Source: Perognathus longimembris pacificus (Eukaryota > Chordata > Mammalia > Rodentia > Heteromyidae). Taken from it: a stretch of DNA of 64,000 nucleotides. The position numbers and the translations under genes were made by a program. The stretch's first letter is position 1. Every line of letters starts with the position of its first letter. This document shows positions 1 to 12,225 of this stretch, piece after piece. The notes below the pieces were generated by a model that made no database searches, was not told the origin of the DNA, and was given only the letters and a program-made list of their open reading frames with translations. The stretch lies in assembly GCF_023159225.1 (NCBI RefSeq), contig NC_063176.1:4600963-4664962 (forward strand), written 5' to 3'.

Positions 1-1239
1 GTCTGACACGTTAGCTGAAGTTTGGCAGTCCAAGAAGCACACCAACAGCTCCGAAGTAACCCTCGTGCTCTAAAAACAATGCTTTCAATTGACCTTTCGA
101 CCAATAATCCAGTGCATAGGCCAAGAGCTTCATGGAGAGAGTGTTGACGCGTAAGAAGTTTCCCACAAAGACAACTCTTGATTTTCTCGTTAACCGCACA
201 CATGCGCTCCACAGAGCCGATGTTATTGGTGATGGTAACTAAGGTGGCTCTTGCCAGGTCCTCCTTACTAACAGCCTCTCACTTCTCCTTGTAAAACATA
301 TTCCCAAAACTAGATGCTACAGCCCATCCCGGCAGACCGAATCTTTCATAATCTCCTCTGTAAATGTCCTGGACCAACTTGTCGGCCTGGGTGCTGTCAC
401 CTTTGGATGCCATTTCCAGAGCCTCTTCAAAACTTTCACAGCCGGTCAGTAAACTGCACAGGCCCAGAAAGGTGCCCCCGCCGAGGCTGGTCCCTGTCAC
501 ACGCTTGTAGTTGTCTTTGGAATGGACCCCAAGAATACTGACTCCTGAGCCAATGTTCACCACCAGCAGGGGGTAAGCGTCATCCAGGTTAAAAGGCATC
601 TTTTGGCATCGCTCAGGTTCAGAGGCATTGGCAAAATAATAGCACTCTGCTTGCCCATTGAAACTGACAGAATCTATGTACAGCAGGCCCTTTACAAGGC
701 AGTCAAGTTCATCCAGTTTGTGTAGATGGAGGTTTCCAATTGTGCGAAAATCTTTTTCAAACTTGTAAGCACCACCTCCGGTAGCACATAGCACCGTGTG
801 TAACGTGGAGAAGTTTTTATCTCTTCCCATTTGGATAAAGGTAGGCAGGTCCTGGGTTGGAAATTGGATAAAGTGCAAGTTCTCCCTTCGCCCAAACAGA
901 GTCAAGTCCTTCAGTTCAAGGTGCACATCCCGGACGCCAGTGGACCCATAGGCCACGTTAGAGGTCAGGTATTTCCGAATACTTTTCAAGCTCTCTACCT
1001 CCTCTTGCTCTTCCTCTGCAGTGATGTCAACGGGTTCAAAATACGAGAGCTTCACTAGAGTCCCCCCGATGTCCATGCCAAACCATGGGAAAGAGGGCTT
1101 CTTGGCATCCTTGATCTTCATGGCGGTGGCCGGAGCGGCGGGAGGCTGCCTCGGGGCAGGCAGGATGGTCGGCCCGGGAGTGTTGCGGCTGTGGAGGAGT
1201 TGTGTGTCCTTCCCCGTGTCCTGCCTCTGAATGCAACAC
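1..1239 (-). pseudogene. PANK3: PANK3 processed pseudogene (5' part of the mRNA, inverted)
   Basis: Minus-strand, intron-less copy of pantothenate kinase 3, the enzyme that phosphorylates pantothenate in the first step of CoA synthesis. The frame opens at ATG 1121 and reads 280 residues that I recognise as near-identical to mammalian PANK3, including the N-terminal DIGGTLVKL nucleotide-binding motif and the [11 protein letters not shown] stretch. It ends at a TGA (279-281) where the parent has an Arg codon. Downstream, the [13 protein letters not shown] block (about 11-185) lies in another frame because about 2 nt are missing near 177-183, and the coding end stops at NFS, short of the parental C-terminus. 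GC-rich sequence at 1122-1239 looks like the parental 5'UTR. No introns, a stop and a frameshift together indicate a dead retrocopy. The left end lies outside the window. Confidence 0.93.
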
Positions 1240-1987
1240 AGAAAGATCTTCTATTTATTTTATGTAGCTAACATTGTAGTACCACACACTCCAGCACAAA
1301 TCTTCAAATCTCAGAGCTGTTTTATGTATGAGAAGTAACTGGTTGTAATTGTTCGGATCTGTTTTGTGTGTGCTCTGGTTATGCTGTGTTAAATTCACTG
1401 TATCGGCAAGAATCTAGGCAATCGATTCCTGAGGCTTTGGGAATGCAAAGGAGTGCTGAGCACTTGTGATGGTAGTTTCTGTAACATACTCTGTGTAACA
1501 AAGCATGTTGGGGTGATCCGTCCCCGGAGATGTGATTCTTCTCAAATGCCATGATGACTTACTTGAAATACTCTTGGTAGACCTTGGCCTGAGTCTCAGG
1601 ATGAGTCTTGGGAAGTGACTATTTACTTTGATTTTTGAGTTAAATCAACACGTTAACATGTTTAATATGTTCAGATTGGAAGCTTACTTGCTTTGGAGTC
1701 TAACGGGGTCCCTGGCCTGCTCAGACAGTGTGCTTGGGGCGAGTTCATACTTCTGTGCCCTTTTGTGGCCATGTGTATCTCAGGCCGAAGTAGACACGTT
1801 TCTTCTCATTAGATCTGAACCACGAAAGCTAAAGATTTTATTCTATTCTGAAAAACTGCAACAGAATCACACTTACTCTTGGGTGTTGTGGAACTGGGAA
1901 TCTGAGGCAGTATTGCAGAATTATAAGAAAGATCAGTGTTTGATACATTCTGGTAATAAAAGCATTATAGTTCCAAAAAAAAAAACT
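1240..1987 (+). pseudogene. 3'UTR-like segment with poly(A) tail, probably the other half of the PANK3 retrocopy
   Basis: Non-coding plus-strand sequence that ends with AATAAA at 1955-1960, about 15 nt of spacer and an uninterrupted A tract at 1975-1985. That is the layout of a retrotransposed mRNA 3' end. It abuts the 5' end of the minus-strand PANK3 copy (about 1239) with nothing in between. A cDNA inverted at its 5' end by twin priming would give exactly this order: inverted 5' half, then sense 3' half with poly(A). I did not recognise the UTR itself, so assignment to PANK3 is inference; it could be an independent retrocopy of another transcript. Confidence 0.5.
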
Positions 1988-1994
1988 TGGAGTT

Positions 1995-2112
1995 AGCAAT
2001 ACCTGATGATAGCTAAGACAGGATGAGGTTGGTTAACATAAGAATGGACTCCAGAGCAATATCTGATGGTAGCTAAGACAGGATGAGGTTGATTAACATA
2101 AGAATGGACTCA
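1995..2112. repeat. 60-bp tandem duplication, two copies
   Basis: Two adjacent units with a period of exactly 60 bp (1995-2054 and 2055-2112). They share the core 'gatagctaagacaggatga' apart from a few substitutions, for example ggtt versus gatt before 'aacataagaatggact'. The repeat lies just after the poly(A) tail of the preceding retrocopy. It is not coding. Confidence 0.8.
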
Positions 2113-2640
2113 TGGAAGACATAGTAAAGCATTTCCGATTTTCCATTAAGCCATGTCCTTGCACGTCCTTGAAAACAAAGCCAGAGGTCAGGAAGAATTT
2201 AGCTGGTAGCTCAGCTCCCAACAGAAAAACCATGAAACTCTTATCTTCAAATAACAACCAAAGAGCCAGAGGGGAGCTGTGGCCCACGTGATAGAGTTCT
2301 TCCCATGAGCAAATAGAACTCAAGGACAGTGCCAAGGCCCCAGTACCAACACACAAAGAAAGAGAGGGGCAACAAACTGTTATACTTATATACTACTTAA
2401 CCAATGATGAAAGATAAAATACAAATTCCTGAAAAAAATCTCATTCATTAAATTGTCCTTCTGTCTCTAAAGGATGATCAAATTCTGAACTTTGAACAAC
2501 AGCTACATTAATAATTGGTTACTTTAATTTTGCCTTTGAAACTTAACTGATTCTATTTTCTACTTTCAAACTCTTGTGTCTAACAAGATTTTTGTCACTG
2601 GTTAAGTGCAGTGTCATTAAGAAGCTCTTGGCTTTTACTT
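2113..2640 (+). other. Relic of UGT2B intron 5 (tail copy A)
   Basis: Non-coding. Segments such as the one around 2400-2625 align by eye with intron-5 sequence of the other UGT2B copies (46440-46640 on plus; reverse complement of about 19400-19600). All carry the same order of diverged B1-ID SINE, 'gatgaaagataaa', 'aaattctgaactt' and 'cttgtgtctaacaagat'. No exon 6 survives downstream. It marks an eroded former plus-strand UGT2B gene at the left of the window. Confidence 0.55.
2196..2375 (+). repeat. Diverged composite SINE (B1-like head, ID-like tail)
   Basis: Contains decayed but ordered landmarks of the composite SINE seen throughout the window: 'gaaactcttatc', 'agagccagaggggagctgtgg', 'gatagagttcttccc' and 'aaggacagtgccaaggcccc'. 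The same insertion sits at the same place in the other intron-5 copies (8214-8460, 19675-19925 inverted, 46145-46378), so it predates the UGT2B duplications. Confidence 0.6.
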
Positions 2641-2899
2641 GAAGTCAGCAAAAGAAAAATCGTTTTGGAATTCCTATAAAAGTTTTACTTTCCTGGTTTA
2701 TGTAGATAGTATAACTGAATCAACTGGGAGCTATGGGAATTTGAGCCTATTGATCTGCGTGAAGCATAAAACCCAAAGTTTTATTGTGCATATCCAAGAA
2801 AGGAATATTTTATTAAAACACAATCATAGAGAAAAAGTAAATGATGTCATTTTCAGGAAAGTGGATAAAACAGGAAATCATCAGTTTTACTGCCGTAAA

Positions 2900-4210
2900 C
2901 AAAAATCAAAATACCAAATACTGAATTTCATGCTCATTTTGGGGGTCACAGCTAATCTATTGATGATAATGCAGATGATGATAGTAATTAGTGGACTAGT
3001 GTTGACTTGGGTAACTGCAACCATAGTCAGGACATGGAGGATGCAAGGCCAGTGAACCAATGCATACTTTATTCCAAGAGGGCCAGGGTTTATATAGGGT
3101 TAGAAATCAATTTTACAACTACAGGGTAAAAGATCAATACAGCATGACATTTGTCTCAAATACAAAAGTGGAGGAAGTTACTACTGTGAGGGCAGGAACT
3201 TGATACAAATGCTTTTCCTATTACAGGAGGTAGTGACTACAAAGATTGTTGATATCAAAACAAGGAACTATATTCAATCCAGGTAGAACTATAATTATCT
3301 CCTAGCTACTATCTCCTCAAGGCTAGACAACTTTGATCTTGACTTCTCCAAAGACTTCTGAAGAGACTTGTGAGGACATTTCCCTATCTACAGTGAGACT
3401 CTAACACTAAAGGCAGCTGGCACTAAGCAGGGGGGAAGGGAGATTCTCACAACAAAAGGTGGCTTCCTCTGGCCTGCAAACACAAAGGAACTCCTTACTT
3501 GGAATGTGTTCCCAAGGGCCTATTAGTGTGCTAATGAGGCATCAGAGTAACCCTGCTGGGGCTAAGTTTTTCCACTGGTCAGAGACTTTAATTCTCCAAC
3601 AGACTAGGTCATTGAACATAAAAGGAAGAGCTTCTAGGAGGGGTCAGCAAAAGGAGGAAGAGAGAAAGGACTAAATACTGTAGAGAAAAGAAGGTAAAAG
3701 GACACACGTCTCTGACATTGTCATAATACAATCTACCAAATGCTATTTGAAAAAGGAGGAGAGAGAATTGAGAGGAATGAGAATAGAGTGGAAATGGAAA
3801 ATACATTCAGAGTACACAATGTGTATGTAGAAAGATATCACAAAGAAAGCCCCCCACCCCCATATTATAGAGAAATATTAACAAATGTAAAATGTTTGAA
3901 AAGAACACAACAGATGCTAACCAGGTTATAGGTGGGAAAGGAAATCTTGTATACTTAGTTGGTAGTAACGCAAATCAGTGCAGCTCCTATGTAAAGCAAC
4001 ATGGAAGAGTCTCAATAACCTAGAAATAGAGCTATGCAAGGATCTGGCAATATCAATCTTGAAGTTATCTCTGAAGTAACATAATTGCACATGTGGATGT
4101 TTATTGCAGTGTTATTTACCAGTAGCCAAGGTATGAAGTCAGTTTAGATGCCTTTTGAATTTTCAATGGATAATGGTAATAGGGCTACGTATGCATATGT
4201 AGATACATAT
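2900..4210 (+). repeat. UGT2B 3'-flank paralogous segment, copy A (interrupted by the solo LTR)
   Basis: 2900-2999 plus 3608-4210 align by eye with 17370-18055. Both have 'gatgataatg', then 'tcagcaaaaggaggaagaga', 'aaaggacacac', 'aagaacacaacagatgct', 'ataggtgggaaag', 'cctagaaatagagct', and 'cacatgtggatg' versus 'cacacagatg', in the same order. The copies are direct repeats about 13.8 kb apart. They are the downstream flanks of two former plus-strand UGT2B genes. No coding sequence was found. Confidence 0.7.
3000..3601 (-). mobile_element. Solo LTR (probably class II ERV) with 6-bp TSD
   Basis: Begins TG (3000) and ends CA (3601), with GACTAG directly repeated on both sides (2994-2999 and 3602-3607). 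Read on the minus strand it has a TATA-type box (CTATATAAA) and then AATAAA near 3065-3100, the normal U3-R order. A 6-bp target duplication is typical of betaretrovirus/ERVK-type integrases. No internal sequence remains. The paralogous flank at 17410-17480 lacks the LTR, so the insertion came after that duplication. Confidence 0.7.
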
Positions 4211-5324
4211 ACCTATATAAGAAAATGAGTACAAAGAGAAAAAAATTGTCATATCATTTGCAAGAAAAATGGGCAGAACTGCATATTGGTATGTAAAACA
4301 AGTAATTAGAAGGACAAGATCACATATTTTCTCTCAAGCAGAGTAAAGAGTCTCTTTGTACTCTGTTATATATGGATATGGATATATTCACACATATACA
4401 TACACATATAGTATTGTATTTGTATATTTGTATATAGTCTTATATTTGTATACATGATACTATATATAATATATGTCTATCTATGACTACATATACTACT
4501 GTGTAGTTATTGGATTGTTGGAGGAGAAAAAGAGGAGAAAGAAAAAGAAAAAGACTGATTTTGGTATAAACAATACCAAAATGTATTGTCTATTTTCACA
4601 GATGGCACATAGAGCCTACTGAAAGCTTTTGAACAATACTAATAAAGTGGAGTAAAAATAAGCAAAAAATGTACTATACAGTATTTATTTAATCAAAGCA
4701 CAGTATAGTGCATATGGATGCAAAATTACATGGTGAAACCGTTAATAAACGCCAGCACAAATTCCTGAAGTTATGGATGTGTTCCCTTATTATGCGAAAT
4801 GATATGAAATGGGACCGAATGAATGAATGAAGCAATAAATGACCATCATGACCAGCAATGGAGTTATTTAGTGAAATTTCTGGATTTCTGAGTAAACATG
4901 AATAGAAGAGTCCACTTAAAAATGACTTCAGTGCTCACATTAGCAGGTAACAGGTTAAACGGAACATTTTTCATGTCATACATTAATCCTTTCTTTCATA
5001 ACACACTCATGTTTCTTGCTATTTAGCCAGCCACAACTACTCGGCTTTTGTATTTATTGAACTAATTCACATTACTTGCTTCTATTTATCATTTGTTTTG
5101 TCTTAACCTTGCCAATAGCCTGTAACAATTTCGAAGAATATTTCAAAATCTAACCTTATTCAACCTTGAATTACTAGTTAATTATCACCACTTCTCTAAC
5201 CTTGATTGATCTCCCATCTTTCCCAGTAACTCCAGGACACCATCATTTTGACTCAGGAATTTTACAAAGATAAATTTACTTTTCTTATTTGTCAATAAAA
5301 AAAGTAGAGATTTTGCAAAACAGA
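4211..5324. other. AT-rich non-genic stretch with TATA-type microsatellite
   Basis: No gene recognised. 4360-4500 is low-complexity ata/tat/tgta repeat. The rest is unique-looking AT-rich DNA with no long frame and no SINE or L1 landmark I could identify. Confidence 0.6.
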
Positions 5325-5525
5325 ACTCAATAGCTCGTGCCTAGCTACTGTTGAGAGCTGAGGACCACCATCTAAAACCAGCCTGTGAGGAAAGTCTGTG
5401 AGACTTTAATACCCAATTAAACATTAAAACTGGAAGTGTAGTTTTGTCTGAAGTGGTAGAGTGCTAGCCTTGAGCTGAATAATAAAGAGAAATGCTTTGG
5501 GACAAATGCCCAGCTCCTGACTGTT
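5325..5525 (+). repeat. Composite B1-ID SINE, diverged
   Basis: Shows 'aatagctcgtgcctagctac', 'aaagtctgtgagactttaat', 'agtggtagagtgctagcctt' and 'gagctgaataa' in the order of the composite SINE family of this genome. The B1/Alu-like head ('ctcgtgcc...tagctac') and the ID-like tail are both present but decayed. Confidence 0.65.
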
Positions 5526-6359
5526 GGTTGAATGATAAACTTCAAATGATTAGCTAATCAGATTAATAAATCATGATTTGCCACATCAATTCATGGTACA
5601 TTTTCCAGTCCTATGCAGTGGGTAAAACAAATACCCATCAAATGTGTTGCCCCAAGAAAGTAACCACTGCAGTGCTGGTTTGATGGAAGTGGACAGAGAA
5701 TGCAGGATAATCTTTTCCATGGAAAGTGAAAAGTTAAAAAGCAAACAGTAGGTGTATACTTGCCTTTTTCAGAGTGACCATCCAAAAAATCACTCTTCAG
5801 TCCTTAGTTTAAAAAAACAAATTCCAAATCACACTGACATCTCAGTGTGGGATCTCTTCCTAAATAGAGACTTGAAACATTTAGAAAAGCCATGGCACTG
5901 ACAGAGTTGTTCTGTGAACCATGTACTTTTGGATATCGATACTGTATTCAACAGTGTAGAAAATGTGTGTGAATTGAAAATCTGTGAAATCATGCAAAAA
6001 ATACTTTCCACCACAAAATGGACAACCTGTATGTCAGGTTAGCTCTCACTGACGAAAGCGAACTCATATAAAATGGTATATATACCTCAATTGATACTCC
6101 AGAAATGCAGATGTCGAGATTATCAGAAACAACATCTAAGCAATGAGTAGGAAGATGTAAGCTAACTCAATCTATTTCTGGACAGATAACCTACAAACTT
6201 GGCTTGCAAGTATGTAGGACACATGGACAGACTGAAACATATGGTAGAAATTCCCAGCAAAGAGAAGACTAGGACTGACTGATGCCACTGCTAAATAGTG
6301 CCAACCTTCTAAAGAATTAGCATGATTGCTTCTCATGTCATGCAATGTGGTATATATTG

Positions 6360-7520
6360 GAATATTTCCCCCTACATCCTGTTTTCTTCATTTGTTTCTT
6401 CCCTCTTGTTTTCTCATCAGTTCGCTAATGGTTCATGAATTTTGTTTTCAAAAATTGACTTATTACTTCATTGGTCCTTTATCTTTCAATCTGTAGTTTA
6501 TTATATTTCTGGTCATTGTTCTTCTTTGCCTCTATTAATTTGAGGCTTGCTTGGTTATTTCTTTTCTAAATTCTTGATTGTCATTTGTCTCCATTCCTTC
6601 TTCGTGTTAAGTTCCCTCTTGTATCTACTTCTGCTGTATTCTACTTTATCTGAACCAATAAAATATTAATTTCCCTTTGGATTGCTTAATTGGAACATCC
6701 TTTGTCAAGGAATTTTCTTTAATCTCTGTTTTGAGTACTTTTAAATTTCTCTATATTTCTAACTTCAAGTTTTATCAAGAAAATACATCTCATTATGGTT
6801 GTTTTGCTAATTATTTCATATTTGTTTTGTGTCTGTCATATAGATTATCCTAGAAAATTTTCCTTATGCTAGTGAGAGAAATGTTCGTTCAGGCACCTTT
6901 AACTGAATGTTAACATTTGCTAATTCAGTTTGGTCTATATTATAATTTAACTGTAATGGGTTTTTTGTTGATTTTTTTGTCTGCATGATCTGTCCTTTAA
7001 TGAAAGTTGAATGCTTATTGTACTAAGGGTTATTTAATATCAACATACTAGTATTAGGTTAATAATGTTTTATTCATATAAGGCTAGGATTGGGTGGATA
7101 TACATTGATAATTATGATTTCTTTTTTGTTTGTACTGATATATTTATATTATGGAGTGACCTCCATTGTAGTGCTTCACAGGTTTTTCCTACTATCTATT
7201 TTGTCTTCCTTATTATGAACACTCTTGTTCTTGTCTGGCATTCATTTCTGTGTATAACAGTTTTTATTCCTTCACTTTTAGTCCACGTGGGTCCACACAG
7301 TTAGGCACAGTCCATTGCATTGTATTTGTTTTTAATCCACTCGGTGTTTATGTTTTTCCGTGAGGAGGTTAACATATTTGCATTGAAGATCATTACTAAG
7401 AAGTATATATTCCTATCATCTCATTTTTGTTTGTTTTGCACATATTTGGTTGCAGTAATATTCAAGTCACTTAACCTACAACTCTTAATCTACAACTACT
7501 TAATCTACAACTAATCTCTC
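6360..7520 (-). mobile_element. Ancient L1 fragment, antisense
   Basis: T-rich sequence with the characteristic reverse-complement vocabulary of the region before and into L1 ORF2, e.g. 'gtttggtctatattataa', 'gttgatttttttgtctgca', 'gatctgtcctttaatgaaag', 'ttgaatgcttattgtac' and 'gtgacctccattgtag'. All frames are broken. It is far more diverged than the L1 copies with recognisable ORF2 in this window. No target duplication was found. Confidence 0.55.
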
Positions 7521-8213
7521 ACATATTGATCCTTTGAAATTTTCAACAAATACAAGGCTGCTACTGAGAAATACAGGCATTTCTTAGATAATATAAGCTA
7601 AAACTTTTGGAATATTGCACATTTCACCAAAATTTGATGTGTTACATTTAAGTTTTACCTGCTGTATTACAAAAGTATATACTAAGATTAGTATCACTAC
7701 TGATACGGAGTGAAAATCTTCCATGTTCTTCCCACTCAAGCAACCTGATTTGAGTATTTTAAATAGTAGAGAGAAAAGTCATTTCAATGTGAAATTGGTA
7801 TACTCTCCTACTATTGCCCCTTGGAACTTACACTTAATAATAACTTACTAATATTGTCTATATGCACATTTTCACCTTGTCTATAAGTTCTAATCATTTC
7901 AACACCAACCACATGTACCCACAATGCCTCAATGAAAATAGCCCTTTTGTCGGGTATAAATATCATAATACTAACAAGAAAAATGACAGCAATATTAGCA
8001 AACATCCTGTGATTCTATTTGAAAATATGAATACATAAAAGTATTCTAAATAAAAGTACATTACTTCTACAAGTCAAGGAGCTCAATTATTCCTATTTCT
8101 CCACTTCCTATCTTTCTGTTGTGTAACAGTAAACAAGTAAATAGGTTCACAAAAGGATAAGGCAAGTAATTGGTATTAGTGGAACGTGCAAGTGATAGGG
8201 TCAAGAAATAAAG

Positions 8214-8460
8214 GGAAGGCTGAGAGCCAATGGCTGATGCCTGTGATCCTAACTACTCAAGTGGCTAAGATCTGAGAATTATGGTTTGAAGTCATGCCAG
8301 GCAGGAAAGTCCATAAGAGACTTAGGCTAAGTAACAACTGAAAAGCCAGATTGGAGCTGTGGTTCAAGTGATAGAGTCCTTCCCTTGTGCAAAGAAAGAT
8401 CAAGGAATGTTACAGGCCAGTGAGTTCAAACCCTAAGACCAGAACAACAACAACAACAAA
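8214..8460 (+). repeat. Composite B1-ID SINE
   Basis: Head 'ctgatgcctgtgatcctaac' with 'actactcaagtggctaagat' (7SL/B1-like) is followed by 'gaaaagccagattggagctg', 'tggttcaagtgatagagtcc' and an ID-like end with an (aac)n tail. Orthologous to the inverted copy at 19675-19925. Confidence 0.8.
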
Positions 8461-8667
8461 AAGACACAATGGACTTTTATACTTTCTTAGATATTAATCA
8501 GTGACAAAAGATATCCTTGGGAGGTAAGCTTCATTAAATCATCTTCCTAATTCTAAATTGTACAATTCTGAACTTCAAACAACAGGTGTATTAATAACTA
8601 AGCTTTCATACTGCCTTTGAGATTTCACTGCTATTACTTCCAACTTCAAAAATTCTTTTTTCTTTTA

Positions 8668-8872
8668 CTTATTTTTGGCCAGTCCTGGGCCTTGAACACA
8701 GAGTCTGAGCAATGTCGCTGGCTACTTTTTGCTCAAGGTGAGTACTCTGCCACTTGAGCCACAGCTTCCCTTCTGGCTTTTTCTATATATGTGGTGTGGA
8801 AGAATCGAACCCAGGGCTTCATGTATATGAGGTGAGCACTCTTACCACTAGGCCATATTCCCTGCGCCCCCA
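8668..8872 (-). repeat. ID-type dimeric SINE
   Basis: Reverse complement of the common 'ggctggggatatggcctagt...' element. Seen here as 'ggccagtcctgggccttgaa', 'gctcaaggtgagtactctgc', 'cacttgagccacagc' and 'cgaacccagggcttcatgta', ending in the complemented start 'ccatattccctgcgccc'. Private to intron copy B. Confidence 0.8.
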
Positions 8873-8968
8873 CCTTTAGAACAATAAATTGTTCTAAATG
8901 GTTAATTCCACTGTCACTATGCTCTTGCCTTTAACACTAACATTTCCATAAATACGTAGAAGAAAAGG

Positions 8969-10560
8969 GAGGTTGCAGGGGAAGACAGTGGAGGAGCTGC
9001 AGAGCACTAGCTGAGCTCCCTCCAACATTGCAGTTTTCTCACCCCATAGAAACTTTTACTCCTAGAAAGACAGCCAGAGTAAGTTCTCACAGTACAGGGA
9101 TTCTGGCCAGGAAGGAAAAATCCACTTTGCTCGTCAAAAACACAGATTTGAGCTCCTGGTGGCATCCCACCGCTGTGCCAGTGTCAGCACCGGCACAGCA
9201 CCAAGCACAGCAACACGCACGCTAAAGCACACAGCGTAGACCAGGGAGAAATCCTCCAGACGGCAGCTGAGCATGGACGACCTGAAATCGCAGAGAAAGC
9301 GTGAGTACCCCACAAAAGATATTCTCAGTCCTGCCCACAGAGCAGCTTCTGGAAGACAGCCCTTCCCCCACAGCCAGAGCAAAGCGGCATCTTGGCCAAT
9401 GGCATAGGGTCAGACCAGATTGGAACTAAAACGGGCCTGAGGAAAGTGAGGTCAAAGTAGCCATCTTTGAAAAGGGCAAGAGGGACCGTCCAGTGAGAGG
9501 CAGCTCTGCCCAGGAGAATGCCCCCTGCCCAGGCGGGAGGGGTGTTCTGGGCCTCGGCTTAGCCAGAGGTGCTCCGTCCTGCCCACCGTAATATCTAAAT
9601 TTAAAGCTAAAGTGGCAAGCAGCTCCCTGCGGCACGGAAACACCAGATGGGGGAATAAACAGTTCCTGAGAAAGTTAAACAGTCCAGTCACAGAGGAAGC
9701 CCAATTCCCAGCCTGAACCGGAGCTGCATTCCAAAGCCACCTCCACCAAGGAGGCCACCCTGCCTAGGAGGGAGGAGCCTCCCCCAGGCACTCAACTCTC
9801 AGCTGGGTAAAACATGCCAGAGGCGTCCCGCCCTGCTGGGTCCACAGGCTATTCAAAGCCAGGCATTAAAGGCAGCGGCCCCACAGCAGACAGAGGAGCC
9901 ACCGTTCCTGACACTGCTCAAGTCCCCATCTACAGAGGACGCCCAAGGCCTGCCTGCCAGCTGTTCAAACCACAGAGACTCAGGATTGCACCAACAGAGG
10001 TGAAGGTTCAGACAGAACCACCCCCTGCAAGCTGAAATCAAGTCAAACCCAGTCAATCAGGAAAATAGACTGCAGACCATCGCAAGGAAACCAGAGACTG
10101 GGGAAAGACCACCCAAACAAGGAGGACTCCATTTTTTTTTCTTCTTTCCAAACATTTTTTAAACTTTAAAAAACAAATTTTTTTTTCACTTCTGAAACGT
10201 CGTTGGTTTTTATTTATTTATTTATTTTTTCCATTTCTACCTGTTTGTTTTATCAAGTTTTTTTTCTTTTCTGTTTGTTTGGGTTGTTCCTTTCTGTGTT
10301 TTTTCCTTTTTATGTTTTTTTCTTTTTTAAATAATTTTTCTCTGTTTTGTGCATCTGTTTTCCACTATTTTTACTTTATTTCTCTCTTTGCGTTCTCTTT
10401 CTTTAAAAATTACTTTCCTATGAAGAACACCTCCACTCCTTTCTGCTAACTCTCCATTGTCTATCATTTTAACCTTGTTCTTTCTACTGATTCTACTCTT
10501 CTCCAAATTTCCACGTCACTGAAACTAAACCAAAATCACCACCCCCATCCCCAATACATT
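8969..10560 (+). promoter_or_regulatory. L1 5'UTR/promoter region
   Basis: GC-rich head (about 8969-10080) followed by T-rich DNA, upstream of the L1 body. The same sequence occurs inverted at 62147-60645, where it again forms the extreme 5' end of an L1 just inside a target duplication. Two independent copies with the same 5' boundary indicate a genuine family-specific 5'UTR. Promoter function is inferred from L1 biology; I did not identify a specific YY1 or similar site. Confidence 0.6.
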
Positions 10561-10952
10561 TTACTCTATTCTCTTTACTACCTTCAACTTACCCTCCTGA
10601 CTTACTGCCTGGACCTCCAATTTCCATTGACTCCTGGTTATTGGATAGAGGGTATCCCAGCTTAATCTGAGTGAATCAAAGGGGTTCATAGAGAAAGCCA
10701 GTCCTAAAAGAACTTAATATAAAAACAAGAATTGCTTATAGGGTTGTAACAGTAAATAAGTACCTACTGAATACAGGGCCCAGGATCGGTTGTTATATTG
10801 AAATTGTATTCTTTAGGAACACCAAATCTAATTTTATAGACAGGTATACAGGGTATCTGTATATAATTGTGAACTTGTAAGATTTACACAACAGTGCTTG
10901 GTAAGGGCTGCTTTGAGTCTTTTTTTTAATATAATTTAAGATTAGTGTTTTC

Positions 10953-11503
10953 ATGGACTTGATGGTCTCCCTTATTGGGAATAATTAGCACAGGTTTAGG
11001 CAAGTCACAACAGAGGATCACAAGAGCCCAATAGCTATACCCTTATGATAACATAAGATGATGCTAAGTGAAATGAACTCCATTTTATGAAAATGATTGT
11101 TATATCACAAATGTAACTACTTTCAACATCCCATGTGTATCTGTAGTTTCTACTATTGATGATGTTCGTGTATCACCTTCTTGTGATTGTATCTACACTA
11201 TCTCTGTAATCTTATCTGAGTGTATGGGAAACAGTGTGTACTGGTATTAGAATTAGGAAATTCAAAGGGAATACCAAAATTGAGAGACAAAGGGTAAAAT
11301 ACGAGAAACAACAACAAAAGCAATACTTGCAAAATTGTTTGGTGTAAGTGAACCGAACACCTCAGGGGGGGGGGAAAGCGGGAGGGGGAGAGGGGTATGA
11401 GGGACAAGGTAACAAACATTACAAGAAATGTATCCAATGCCTAATGTATGAAACTGTAACCTCACTGTACATCAGTTTTATAATAAAAACTTTTAAAAAA
11501 AAG
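10953..11503 (+). mobile_element. Nested 5'-truncated L1 (3'UTR only)
   Basis: About 550 bp matching the L1 3' end found elsewhere ('cttattgggaataattagca', 'gcctaatgtatgaaactgta', 'aataaaaacttttaaa'). It is bounded by AAGATTAGTGTTTTC at about 10938-10952 and again at 11504-11518, a 15-bp target duplication. It inserted into the older long L1 after that copy was already in place. Confidence 0.85.
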
Positions 11504-12225
11504 ATTAGTGTTTTCTCTTTCATAGAAAGAACGTACATACTGGGACATGAGTACAGTTACAGCAAGTCTAGGTGTGCTAACAAAACAGGGCACATTCAAG
11601 TACAATAAGATTTTGCTTGAAAATTTAAAAAAACTACATGAGATTAAAGCATTAAAATCATATTTCTCAATCTGAATACATGTTAAAAAAAAACAAAAGA
11701 AACGCAGAAGTGCTAGCTTGCTGAGAACTTCCCAAATATCCAAAAGGAAAGGCCAATACAGATACAAGAAGCATTTAGAACCTCAAACCGACCAGACCAG
11801 AATAGGACATCCCACCGACACATTGTGATCAAAACAGGATCAGTAGAGTACAGGAAAGAATCCTTAAAGCAGTTAGGGAGAAGAAAACAATCACATATAA
11901 AGGAAAAGCAATCAGAATTACCCCAGACTTCTCAGCAGAGACCATGAAAGCAAGGAGAGCCTGGAATGAAGTATACCAAACACTAACTATCAACCAAGAA
12001 TTCTGTACCCAGACAAACTCTCATTCATAGCTGAAGGTCAAATAAAAGTCTTCCACAGTAAGGAAAAACTGAACCAATATATCTCCACCAAACCAGCTTT
12101 ACACAAAATCCTTAAAGATGTACTATACAGGGAAAATAATCAAGATACCAATACAGACAGAGAAATGAACCCTAAATAGTAAACATCAGATCAAGAAATG
12201 GGAAGACACAGCTTTAAACAAGATA

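Larger units (their letters stand above)
7530..8968 (+). repeat. UGT2B intron-5 paralogous segment, copy B
   Basis: Aligns by eye with 45590-46700 (plus) and with the reverse complement of about 19400-20770, which is intron 5 of the intact minus-strand gene. Shared strings include 'gcacatttcacc', 'gcacattttcacctt', 'ttctaatcatttcaa', 'gcccttttgt' and 'aaaaggataaggcaagtaat'. It is part of the gene tail whose exon 6 relic lies at 16909-17188. The L1 at 8969 interrupts the copy. Confidence 0.75.

Noticed and set aside
1628..1996. 122-codon plus-strand frame before a poly(A)
   Set aside because: It runs through the AATAAA and into the A tail, has no recognisable domain and fits a 3'UTR of a retrocopy.
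2639..3055. 138-codon plus-strand frame
   Set aside because: No family resemblance; its end lies inside a solo LTR and its body aligns with non-coding UGT2B flank sequence elsewhere.
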